A DNA stretch of 15,493 nt, taken from NCBI GenBank assembly GCA_964504155.1, contig CAZDCZ010000069.1, positions 1 through 15,493 of the forward strand. Reading direction: 5' to 3'. The stretch comes from CAZDCZ01 sp964504155 (GTDB lineage: Bacteria; Bacteroidota; Bacteroidia; Bacteroidales; UBA12077). Below the pieces are notes generated by a model. That model was not told the origin of the DNA and ran no database searches. It saw only the letters and a list, made by a program, of their open reading frames with translations. Position 1 is the first letter of the stretch; each line of letters begins with the position of its first letter. The translations under genes and the position numbers were made by a program. Shown piece after piece: positions 6,852-13,821 of this stretch.

Positions 6852-7589
6852 ATGGATTACATAATTTTTATAATATCTTTCTTTGCAGCCTTTGTGTTTT
6901 CTCTTGGAGGCGTTGGTGCTGCTATAATATTAATTCCAATATTGGTTTCTTTAGGTTTCCCTATAAATATTGCAAAACCAATAGGTCTATTTTACAATAC
7001 AATAAGTCTCACAGGTGCAAGTATTTCGAATATTAAAAATAAACGTTTAGATTTTAAGCTTGGTATTCCTATAATTATCTTTTCGTTTATTTTTGCAATT
7101 GTTGGGGCATATATTTCGCAATTTATATCGAGCAAAATTATTCTTGTTTTATTTATTGCTTTTCTATTCTTTTCAGGTTTTATGTTTTTGTTTTATACAA
7201 AAAAACAAACAGAGAATTATAGTACAAATAAGCCTTATATTTTACTGTCGTTAATTGGTGCATTTGCAGGTTTGCTCTCCGGATTACTTGGTATAGGTGG
7301 TGGTGGAATTATTTCTCCTCTAATGCTTATGCTTGGTTTTAATCCAAAAAAAATTGCAACAATAACAGCTTTTGTTGTTCCATTCTCGTCGTTTTCAGGT
7401 TTTCTTACTTATTGGTCGATGGGAAATATAAATTGGCATGTTCTTATAATAGCATCGGTAGCAGGAATTACAGGAGCAAGTCTTGGAACAATATTTATGC
7501 ATAAAAAACTAAATCCAAGTACTGTTAAGAAAATCCTTGCTATTATTCTATTAATAATGGCAGTTAAATTAATATTTACAATTTTATAA
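6852..7589 (+). CDS. TauE/SafE-family membrane permease
   Basis: This 245-residue, highly hydrophobic protein has about eight membrane segments and belongs to the TauE/SafE family (formerly DUF81). Family members move sulfite, sulfoacetate or other sulfur-containing anions. The family's duplicated glycine-rich motif is visible at the N-terminus (FSLGGVGAAIILIPIL) and again in the middle (LLSGLLGIGGGGIISPLMLM), as expected for two inverted halves. The short soluble loop near residues 115-128 (YTKKQTENYSTNK) separates the halves. It is followed after 13 bases by a rhodanese, a common partnership in sulfur handling. In this arsenic island it could move a sulfur anion or a thiolated arsenic species; the substrate is not readable from the sequence. 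Confidence 0.88.
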   Translation: MDYIIFIISFFAAFVFSLGGVGAAIILIPILVSLGFPINIAKPIGLFYNTISLTGASISNIKNKRLDFKLGIPIIIFSFIFAIVGAYISQFISSKIILVLFIAFLFFSGFMFLFYTKKQTENYSTNKPYILLSLIGAFAGLLSGLLGIGGGGIISPLMLMLGFNPKKIATITAFVVPFSSFSGFLTYWSMGNINWHVLIIASVAGITGASLGTIFMHKKLNPSTVKKILAIILLIMAVKLIFTIL

Positions 7590-7602
7590 AAAACTAATCA
7601 CA

Positions 7603-7986
7603 ATGGATGAAATATTAAAAAAAATGAACTTAGAATTCCTTGGTACAGGAAAACACAAAATTTCTATTAATTTTTTTTTAGAAAAGGAAAATACCATTTT
7701 ACTAGATGTTAGAACAAAAGAAGAAGCTGAAACTTTAAGTTTCAATCTTAAGCATTTTAATATTGATGTTATAAATATCCCAATAAACGAATTACCTGAA
7801 AGATATAATGAATTATCGAAAAGTAAATTTATTGGAACTTTTTGTTCTTCGGGAACACGTTCTGCATGGGCATACTTATATTTACAATCGAAAGGTTTTA
7901 CTAATGTAAAATGGATAGAAGCAGGCAACGAAGAATTTGCTGCACTTTTACAACCTGGACTAATATATAAACAAAAACTAAAATAA
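7603..7986 (+). CDS. Single-domain rhodanese-like sulfurtransferase
   Basis: This 127-residue cytoplasmic rhodanese carries sulfane sulfur as a persulfide on its active-site cysteine. Cys81 starts the active-site loop CSSGTRSAWAY, with Arg86 in the usual place, and the N-terminal signature LDVRTKEEAE is at 34-43. Cys81 is the only cysteine. The six-residue loop is typical of sulfur-transferring rhodaneses rather than the longer Cdc25/arsenate-reductase loop. The gene starts 13 bases after tauE/safE and is clearly co-transcribed with it. The pair suggests transport plus transfer of sulfur. The closeness to arsC and acr3 makes a role with thioarsenate or with protection from sulfur-arsenic chemistry possible, but this is inference. 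Confidence 0.88.
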   Translation: MDEILKKMNLEFLGTGKHKISINFFLEKENTILLDVRTKEEAETLSFNLKHFNIDVINIPINELPERYNELSKSKFIGTFCSSGTRSAWAYLYLQSKGFTNVKWIEAGNEEFAALLQPGLIYKQKLK

Positions 7987-8042
7987 TTTTTTTACTCTAA
8001 TAGCTCTTTGAGCTTTTGTAAACAATTAATAATTAAAATAAA

Positions 8043-8660
8043 ATGGAAAAAACAGAAAAAACAAACCCAAAAGATTGGTTAATACTAGGTCAAAAATTTC
8101 ATGGACATAAATGTCCTGCAATGCCAAACGGATTAAGAGTAGGTGCAGCAGCAATGAATAAATTAGAAGTAACTCGTACCGGAGATAGTGCTTTGTTTGC
8201 AATTCTCGAACTTGGAGAAAACCATTGTGCCACATGTTTTGCCGATGGTATTCAAGTAATTACCGGTTGTACATTTGGAAAAGGTAATATTACTAAAACA
8301 AATAAAGGTAAATGGGGATTAACACTTATTGATAAAAAAACAAACAGGGCTGTGCGAGTTACACCAAAGGCTGAAGCCATGCTACAAACTAAAAAAACCC
8401 ATTTCTTTAAAAATTATCGTGAGAAAGGTGTTCCTCCAACACAAGTTCCCGATGAAGTTGTTCAACCTCTTATAGACAAAGTAATGAATGCTCCAGAAGA
8501 AATGATAATGTGTATTTCTGATGTATTTGAATATATCTGGAAAGAACCGGTTCATTCTTTTAACAGCTTTGCTTGCGAAGAATGTGGAGAAATGGTTGTA
8601 GCAGAATACTCAAGTATAAAAGGGAAGAAACACGTTTGTATGGATTGTGTCAATAAATAA
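8043..8660 (+). CDS. FmdE-family protein with C-terminal zinc ribbon
   Basis: This 205-residue protein matches the FmdE family, first seen beside molybdenum formylmethanofuran dehydrogenase in methanogens. The family motif FHGHKCPAMPNGLRVG is at about 19-34, with His20, His22 and Cys24 as likely metal ligands. Further conserved cysteines follow in ENHCATCFADGIQVITGC (Cys62, Cys65, Cys76). The C-terminus forms a zinc ribbon: Cys178, Cys181, Cys199 and Cys202 (ACEECGE, HVCMDC). No formylmethanofuran dehydrogenase genes are near. The gene sits 56 bases after the rhodanese and 18 bases before acr3. The biochemical role of FmdE is poorly known; thiol and metal binding would suit arsenite handling, but that is a guess. 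Confidence 0.85.
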   Translation: MEKTEKTNPKDWLILGQKFHGHKCPAMPNGLRVGAAAMNKLEVTRTGDSALFAILELGENHCATCFADGIQVITGCTFGKGNITKTNKGKWGLTLIDKKTNRAVRVTPKAEAMLQTKKTHFFKNYREKGVPPTQVPDEVVQPLIDKVMNAPEEMIMCISDVFEYIWKEPVHSFNSFACEECGEMVVAEYSSIKGKKHVCMDCVNK

Positions 8661-8678
8661 ATTGCGAAAATTAGTAAG

Positions 8679-9722
8679 ATGAATTTGTTAACAAAAAAAT
8701 TATCATTCTTAGATCGAAATCTCTCTATTTGGATTTTTCTTGCCATGCTTTTTGGTGTAGGATTAGGATATCTTTTTCCTGAAGTAGCTAATTTCTGGAA
8801 TAGCATGAATAGAGGAACAACAAATATTCCAATAGCTATCGGACTAATTGTTATGATGTATCCACCTTTGGCAAAAGTTAAATACGAAGAATTAAAAGAT
8901 GTATTTCGCAATCGTAAAATTTTACTTTTATCATTAGTACAGAACTGGGTAATTGGTCCTGTACTAATGTTCTTCCTTGCAATTGTTTTTTTACACAATT
9001 ATCCGCACTACATGACAGGTCTAATACTCATAGGACTAGCTCGCTGTATTGCTATGGTTATTATTTGGAACGATTTAGCAAAAGGCGATACTGAATATGC
9101 AGCAGGATTAGTAGCGTTTAATAGCATTTTTCAAGTACTTTTCTTTTCTATTTACGCTTATGTATTTATCACTATTTTGCCCGGAAAATTTGGTTTACAA
9201 TCTTCCGAGATAGATATTACAATAGGCGAAATTGCAAAAAGTATTTTTATTTATCTAGGAATTCCTTTCCTTGCCGGGATAATAACACGTTATTCTTTAA
9301 TAAAAGTAAGAACTAAAGAATGGTATAATAATAAATTTATTCCTAAAATAAGTCCTTTAACATTAATAGCACTATTATTCACAATTTTTGTAATGTTTTC
9401 GCTAAAAGGCAATTACATTGTAAAGCTCCCATTTGATGTTGTTAGAATTGCAATTCCTCTTATAATATATTTTGTTGTTATGTTTTTTGTGTCCTTTTTT
9501 ATAAGCAGAAAGATGGGTACCGATTATAAAAAAACTACAACGCTCTCTTTTACAGCAGCAAGTAATAATTTCGAATTAGCTATTGCTGTATCTATTGCTG
9601 TATTTGGAATTAACTCGGGAGAAGCATTTGCTGCCGTTATCGGTCCTCTTGTAGAAGTCCCTGTGCTTATTCTTTTGGTAAAAGTGGCACTAAAAATGAA
9701 AAACAAATATTTCGATAAGTAA
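8679..9722 (+). CDS. acr3: Arsenite efflux permease Acr3
   Basis: This 347-residue inner-membrane carrier expels arsenite, probably by proton antiport. About ten membrane segments are visible, and the length matches bacterial Acr3. The hallmark GLARCIAMVIIWNDLAKGD (about 119-137) contains Cys123, the membrane cysteine essential in characterised Acr3 proteins. The second conserved region TLSFTAASNNFELAIAVSIA carries the buried Glu expected in the transport path. It begins 18 bases after the FmdE gene and closes the island. ArsB is ruled out by length and motifs. A palindromic element follows 35 bases after the stop and may end the operon transcript. Confidence 0.96.
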   Translation: MNLLTKKLSFLDRNLSIWIFLAMLFGVGLGYLFPEVANFWNSMNRGTTNIPIAIGLIVMMYPPLAKVKYEELKDVFRNRKILLLSLVQNWVIGPVLMFFLAIVFLHNYPHYMTGLILIGLARCIAMVIIWNDLAKGDTEYAAGLVAFNSIFQVLFFSIYAYVFITILPGKFGLQSSEIDITIGEIAKSIFIYLGIPFLAGIITRYSLIKVRTKEWYNNKFIPKISPLTLIALLFTIFVMFSLKGNYIVKLPFDVVRIAIPLIIYFVVMFFVSFFISRKMGTDYKKTTTLSFTAASNNFELAIAVSIAVFGINSGEAFAAVIGPLVEVPVLILLVKVALKMKNKYFDK

Positions 9723-9757
9723 AATTAATTCTACTTTGACAGATTATGCTTTAACAC

Positions 9758-9853
9758 AAAATCAATCTGTTTTTACCCTTGCTCCCTAAAAGGAACAGAT
9801 TGATTTTTTAGCTTTCTCCCTTTAGGCTTAGGGACGAAAAAAGCTAAAAAATC
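9758..9853. repeat. Double-hairpin intergenic repeat, copy 2
   Basis: AAAATCAATCTGTT (9758-9771) pairs perfectly with AACAGATTGATTTT (9794-9807). The overlapping GATTTTTTAGCTTT (9802-9815) pairs perfectly with AAAGCTAAAAAATC (9840-9853). Loops of 22 and 24 bases carry CCCTAAAAGG and, inverted, CCCTTTAGGCTTAGGG. The layout and loops match copy 1 at 6708-6795 while the stem sequences differ. It follows acr3 and may serve as its transcript end. Confidence 0.8.
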
Positions 9854-10192
9854 TTAATTATATTAGTTCTGTTTTATAAGATTGTGGAAAATCAGATTAA
9901 TACAATAAATAAGTGTCAAAAAATCATACATTGTATAAGCATTTACTTATTTTCAAGTTCATAACAAACTTAATATAAGCACTAAATGAAATTCCACAGT
10001 ATCTTAAAACAAAACCATTATGTTTAATGCATCAAAGTAAAATTAATCTATAATATTTATAAAAAGAAAAAATAGCAATTATAAAAATAATATCTATTGT
10101 TATAACAAATATTTTTCATTTCGCATTATTTAGCTTAATTTTACTATTCTTTAATACATATAATATTAGAAAAAACTAAAAACAAATAAATT
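9854..10192. other. AT-rich intergenic region before the SPFH gene
   Basis: Stops occur in all frames and I find no gene. The one clear feature is a perfect 12-base palindrome, TTGTTATAACAA (10097-10108), 85 bases before the SPFH start; it could be an operator for a dimeric regulator. No exact TAnnTTTG box was found, although TAAGATTG near 9878 differs by one base. Confidence 0.4.
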
Positions 10193-11008
10193 ATGAAAAA
10201 AGTTTCATCAACAATTTTAATCGTAGGCGGTGTTTTTTTATTAGCACTAATAATATTTGGAAGTTCAGCCTTTGTAACATTACAACCTGGAGAGAGAGGA
10301 GTTATCTTCAGAAAATTTACAACAGGATTAGATAAAGAAAATATTTATCAACCCGGGTTTCATATTATTGCTCCATGGAACGACATGCACGTTTATAATG
10401 TAAAAGAGCAAAAGAATGAAGAAAGTATGGATGTCCTTGATAAAAGTGGATTATCGGTAAGTGTTGATATTTCTATCAGATACAATCCAACATATAATAA
10501 AATTGGTTATTTACACGAAACTTTCGGAAAGAATTATTTAAACCAACTAATTATTCCCGAAGTTAGATCAACCGTTAGAAGAGTTGCCGGAAGATATACT
10601 GCCGAAGAGATATATTCAACAAAAAGAAAAGATGTTGAAGATGCAATAATTCATGAAACACGCACAGTTTTAGATAAGAACAACATTCAAATGAAAGCTT
10701 TGCTAATACGTTCGATAAATTTACCTACTCAAATTAAAAAAGCTATCGAAGATAAACTTCAAAAAGAACAAGAAGCCTTAGCTTATCGATATAAATTAGA
10801 CAGAGAAAAAAGCGAAGCAGAAAGAAAACGTATTGCTGCCGAAGGTGAAGCAATAGCAAATAAAATTATTAATAATAGTTTAACTACTAATTTATTAAGA
10901 ATGCGTGGTATAGAAGCAACAGTAAAACTATCGGAATCGGAAAATACTAAAGTAATTATTATTGGAAGCGGAAAAGATGGTTTACCCTTAATTTTAGGTA
11001 ACAACTAA
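10193..11008 (+). CDS. SPFH/prohibitin-family membrane-anchored protein
   Basis: The 271-residue protein has one N-terminal membrane anchor (about residues 7-27) and then an SPFH (band 7/prohibitin) domain at about 28-190, starting LQPGERGVIFRKFTTGL. The order is that of prohibitins: PGFHIIAPW, then VDISIRYNP, then IIPEVRSTVRRVAGRYTAEE, then a charged helical stretch (about 188-230, KLQKEQEALAYRYKLDREKSE) likely to form a coiled coil. Such proteins assemble into large rings or cages on the membrane and often guard FtsH-type proteases. The ATG at 10193 gives the expected short cytoplasmic lead before the anchor. It is alone, with a long upstream spacer, and converges on iorB. Confidence 0.9.
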   Translation: MKKVSSTILIVGGVFLLALIIFGSSAFVTLQPGERGVIFRKFTTGLDKENIYQPGFHIIAPWNDMHVYNVKEQKNEESMDVLDKSGLSVSVDISIRYNPTYNKIGYLHETFGKNYLNQLIIPEVRSTVRRVAGRYTAEEIYSTKRKDVEDAIIHETRTVLDKNNIQMKALLIRSINLPTQIKKAIEDKLQKEQEALAYRYKLDREKSEAERKRIAAEGEAIANKIINNSLTTNLLRMRGIEATVKLSESENTKVIIIGSGKDGLPLILGNN

Positions 11009-11026
11009 TATTTACATTAAAAAAAT

Positions 11027-11196
11027 AAAAAAAAGACTATTCAAAAAGTAAAGTTTCAAGTATTTATGTCATATTGAGCTTGTCGAAATATCTCATTTTT
11101 TAACTAATAGATTAACTTCGTTGAGCTCGTTTCACTTGGTTCTTCGACTTCGCTCAGAATGACAATAATTTGGTCTTTTTGAATAGTCTTTTTTTT
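11027..11196. repeat. Nested palindromic element; probable bidirectional terminator
   Basis: The outer arms are a perfect 22-base inverted repeat at 11027-11048 (core GACTATTCAAAAAG) and 11175-11196, each ending in eight T on its own strand. Inside lies a second imperfect inverted repeat: TGTCATATTGAGCTTGTCGA (11067-11086) against TTCGACTTCGCTCAGAATGA (11143-11162). The inner motif resembles palindromes I recall as widespread in Bacteroidetes intergenic DNA. It separates the convergent SPFH and iorB genes and fits a MITE-like insertion now acting as a terminator for both. Confidence 0.75.
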
Positions 11197-11209
11197 ATAA
11201 GTATTTTTA

Positions 11210-11791
11210 TTACCTATTTTCTTCTGTAAATTTTCTACCTGCTCGAAGAGCTGCAATATTTAAATCAACAATCTTCTCTCCTTTTCGTCCGAATATTTTT
11301 CTTAATCCTTCTTCTAAGCTTTCGAAAGGAATATTAATAAAAGGACTTGCAGCACCTAACATTACAATATTCGACGAACGCTTTGAACCTATCTCAGCAG
11401 CAATACTATCGGCATCGATAAGGATATAATTCTTTTGCTTTTTAATTTCGTTTATTACCTCATCTTCGTTCGGATAATTAGGAATATTATTATAAGGAGT
11501 AGTATTAGTAACTAACCAACCATCTTTCGAAAGAAAAGGCAAATATCTTAACGATTCCATTGGTTCTACCGATAAAATTATATCTGCTCCACCTTTAGGA
11601 ATAAGATCTGAAAAAATTTCATTATCAGAAATTCTCATATTCGATTGCACATCACCACCTCTCTGACTCATGCCATGAACTTCTGCTTGTTTTAAATATA
11701 AATTATTATCTAAGGCAGCCATCCCAATTGTTGCGGCAATAGATAAAATTCCCTGACCACCAACTCCGGCTAATATTAAATCTGTTTTCAT
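11210..11791 (-). CDS. iorB: Indolepyruvate ferredoxin oxidoreductase, beta subunit
   Basis: This is the 193-residue gamma-type subunit of the 2-oxoacid:ferredoxin oxidoreductase superfamily. With IorA it oxidatively decarboxylates aryl pyruvates such as indolepyruvate to the acyl-CoA, passing electrons to ferredoxin, or runs in reverse to make aromatic amino acids from aryl acids. The N-terminal glycine-rich motif LAGVGGQGILSIA and EVHGMSQRGGDVQSNMRI are typical signatures. The length is normal. It lies 93 bases downstream of iorA on the same strand, so the pair forms an iorA-iorB operon ending at the palindromic element beyond it. It has no iron-sulfur ligands of its own, which matters because IorA here also lacks its ferredoxin domain. 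Confidence 0.95.
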   Translation of the reverse strand: MKTDLILAGVGGQGILSIAATIGMAALDNNLYLKQAEVHGMSQRGGDVQSNMRISDNEIFSDLIPKGGADIILSVEPMESLRYLPFLSKDGWLVTNTTPYNNIPNYPNEDEVINEIKKQKNYILIDADSIAAEIGSKRSSNIVMLGAASPFINIPFESLEEGLRKIFGRKGEKIVDLNIAALRAGRKFTEENR

Positions 11792-11884
11792 ATTATTAAA
11801 ATTTGTGACTTGCTTTTAAATTTTGGACACAAGTTTTTTATTATTGCTTTCGTGTGTCGTATTAATTCTCGGCTTAGCCTGTTT

Positions 11885-13498
11885 TTATAAGTTAAGATCC
11901 TTAACTCTTGCTATTAACTCTTTATTTCTCATAGTTTGCACACACTGTCTTCTAGGAACAATAACAGAAACACCATCGTATGCTAACTCTTCTTTAATAA
12001 GTTCTATCATTTCTTCCATATTTTTTTTAGTAGGCTTAAACACTCGTATATGTTCAGGTTTTACTCCCACACCTTGACATATATCTTCTATTTTACCTAA
12101 TGCTTTTGAGTCTTGTCCGCCTGTCATTCCCGCAACATAATTATCAGAAATAATAACAGTAATAGGGCTGTTTTCGCTAACAGCATCGATTAATCCGGTA
12201 ATTCCGGAGTGAGTAAAAGTAGAATCTCCAATTACAGCAACAGCAGGAACAAGACCGGCATCCGAAGCTCCTTTGGCCATAGTAATCGAAGCACCCATAT
12301 CAACACAAGAATTAATAGCATTATATGGAGCTAAAGCACCTAATGTATAACAACCAATATCGGCAAAAACTCTTCCTTTTCCATACTCTTTAATTGCTTC
12401 GTTTAAGGCTAAATAAGCGTCAATATGTCCACAACCCTGACACATTGCAGGTGGACGAGCTTCAACAATTGAAGGAATTTCTATGTCATTTACAGAATCT
12501 AACCCCAAAGATTTAGCTACTAGAGTAGGATTTAATTCTCCATCGCGAGGCAAAGCTCCATCTAATCGTCCTGTTATTAGAGTACCGGTTTCCTGATATC
12601 CTTTTAACATCTCCTCTACTATTGGAGCTCCTTCTTCGAGAACTAAAACTTTATCGCAATCTTTTAATAACTTATTTACTTTATCTCTAGGAATAGGATA
12701 TTGACTAATTTTTAATACAGGATGATTTAATTTCTTATCCTGATAGTTATCCATAAGATAATTATATGCGATACCACAAGCTATAATTCCCAGCGATTTA
12801 TCATCGGCATCGTAATAATTATTATAATCAGATTTCTCAGAAAAAGCTTCCATATTAATCTGATTTGCTAATAATCCTTTATAATTAACCCTTGCAATTG
12901 CCGGCAATAATATAAACTGCTTTGGATTTTCGGGTAAAGAACCTTCATTTTGTTTTTTCAATTCCATTGTCTCCACTCCTGCTCTCGAATGAGCAAGACG
13001 TGTAGTGATTCTAAGCATTACAGGCACTTTTAGTTTCTCTGATAACTCGAATCCGTAATACGCCATTTCATATGCTTCTTGCTGATTTGTAGGCTCAAGA
13101 ATAGGAATCATTGCAAATTTTGCATAAAATCTTGAATCTTGCTCGTTTTGTGATGAGTGCATTGATGGATCATCTGCCGAAACAACAATCAGCCCTCCAT
13201 TTACTCCTGTAATAGCAGAATTCATAAAAGCATCGGCAGCAACATTTAATCCTACATGCTTCATACAAACCATAGAGCGTTTGCCGGCATACGACATTCC
13301 TAAAGCCGCTTCCATAGCTGTTTTTTCGTTTGCCGACCACTTGCTATGTATATTTTTCTCGTTAGCATATTCCGATGCCTGAACATATTCTGTAATTTCT
13401 GTTGAAGGAGTTCCAGGGTAAGCATAAACACCGGACATACCTCCATCTAAGGCTCCTTGAGCAATTGCTTCGTCGCCTAATAATAGTAATTTTTGCAT
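11885..13498 (-). CDS. iorA: Indolepyruvate ferredoxin oxidoreductase, alpha subunit, without C-terminal ferredoxin domain
   Basis: This 537-residue thiamine-diphosphate enzyme subunit begins MQKLLLLGDEAIAQGALDGG. The N-terminal pyrimidine-binding domain has YAYPGTPSTEITEY and SANEKTAMEAALGMSYAGKR. The C-terminal pyrophosphate domain begins at ARPPAMCQGCGHIDAYLAL and holds the cofactor motif GDSTFTHSGITGL...ISDNYVAGMTGGQDS. Well-studied archaeal IorA proteins exceed 600 residues and end in a two-[4Fe-4S] ferredoxin domain with CxxCxxC repeats. Here the protein stops soon after VIVPRRQCVQTM, and no cysteine-rich frame follows in the 93-base gap before iorB. The shorter form may be normal in this phylum. 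Electrons would then pass to a free ferredoxin or another subunit. The start is well supported by family alignment. Confidence 0.93.
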   Translation of the reverse strand: MQKLLLLGDEAIAQGALDGGMSGVYAYPGTPSTEITEYVQASEYANEKNIHSKWSANEKTAMEAALGMSYAGKRSMVCMKHVGLNVAADAFMNSAITGVNGGLIVVSADDPSMHSSQNEQDSRFYAKFAMIPILEPTNQQEAYEMAYYGFELSEKLKVPVMLRITTRLAHSRAGVETMELKKQNEGSLPENPKQFILLPAIARVNYKGLLANQINMEAFSEKSDYNNYYDADDKSLGIIACGIAYNYLMDNYQDKKLNHPVLKISQYPIPRDKVNKLLKDCDKVLVLEEGAPIVEEMLKGYQETGTLITGRLDGALPRDGELNPTLVAKSLGLDSVNDIEIPSIVEARPPAMCQGCGHIDAYLALNEAIKEYGKGRVFADIGCYTLGALAPYNAINSCVDMGASITMAKGASDAGLVPAVAVIGDSTFTHSGITGLIDAVSENSPITVIISDNYVAGMTGGQDSKALGKIEDICQGVGVKPEHIRVFKPTKKNMEEMIELIKEELAYDGVSVIVPRRQCVQTMRNKELIARVKDLNL

Positions 13499-13821
13499 AT
13501 TTTTTATTTTTTTTATTCGGTAATTAATAAGATAAGCTTGTAAGTTATTGTTACTTACAATATGATAATGAAGTGATATTATAAACCTCCAAAACGCTTT
13601 AAATAGCCTATTTGGATAGCCAAAACATAATAAAAAACAATTCTACTTGTATTCATAGTAATAATTTATTTTTAGTAAATACTTGAATAACTAACAGTAT
13701 TACATAAGGCAAAATTACAAATTATTTTAAGAACAACTTATAATTAAAATTATTCTTTTAAACATAAAATTAGTTGTGATAAATGTCAATAATATAAATA
13801 CCCCATGTCTAATGTATTTAG
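13499..13821. other. Upstream region of iorA, noncoding
   Basis: No gene is seen. An inverted repeat TTGTAAGT/ACTTACAA with a 7-base loop lies at 13538-13560. For the minus strand, TAATTTTG (complement of 13710-13717) matches the Bacteroidetes -7 consensus and could be the iorA promoter with a leader of about 200 bases; no TTTG sits at the right -33 distance, so support is partial. Confidence 0.4.
13710..13717 (-). promoter_or_regulatory. Candidate -7 element for the iorA-iorB operon
   Basis: Read on the minus strand, the bases are TAATTTTG, an exact match to TAnnTTTG. The -33 region offers only GTTG at a short 16-base spacing. It would give a leader of roughly 200 bases that contains the 13538-13560 hairpin. 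Confidence 0.35.

Noticed and set aside
7584..7928. 114-codon minus-strand frame over the rhodanese gene
   Set aside because: The plus-strand rhodanese has all its motifs; this frame is its mirror.
8002..8014. AGCTC-TTT-GAGCT mini-hairpin followed by TTT before the FmdE gene
   Set aside because: A five-base stem is too weak for a terminator, and it would split a tight operon.
8552..8998. 148-codon minus-strand frame spanning the FmdE/acr3 junction
   Set aside because: It is antisense to two well-supported genes and its residue mix is that of a shadow frame.
6692..9853. CRISPR array or tRNA among the hairpin-rich intergenic regions
   Set aside because: The repeats occur only twice about 3 kb apart with no regular spacers, and no cloverleaf with a T-loop was seen.
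11792..11884. Possible frameshifted ferredoxin domain of IorA in the gap before iorB
   Set aside because: Reading past the IorA stop gives no CxxCxxC pattern, so the domain is absent and not merely out of frame.
11823..12077. 84-codon plus-strand frame at the end of iorA
   Set aside because: It overlaps the conserved 3' part of iorA on the opposite strand and looks like a chance hydrophobic frame.
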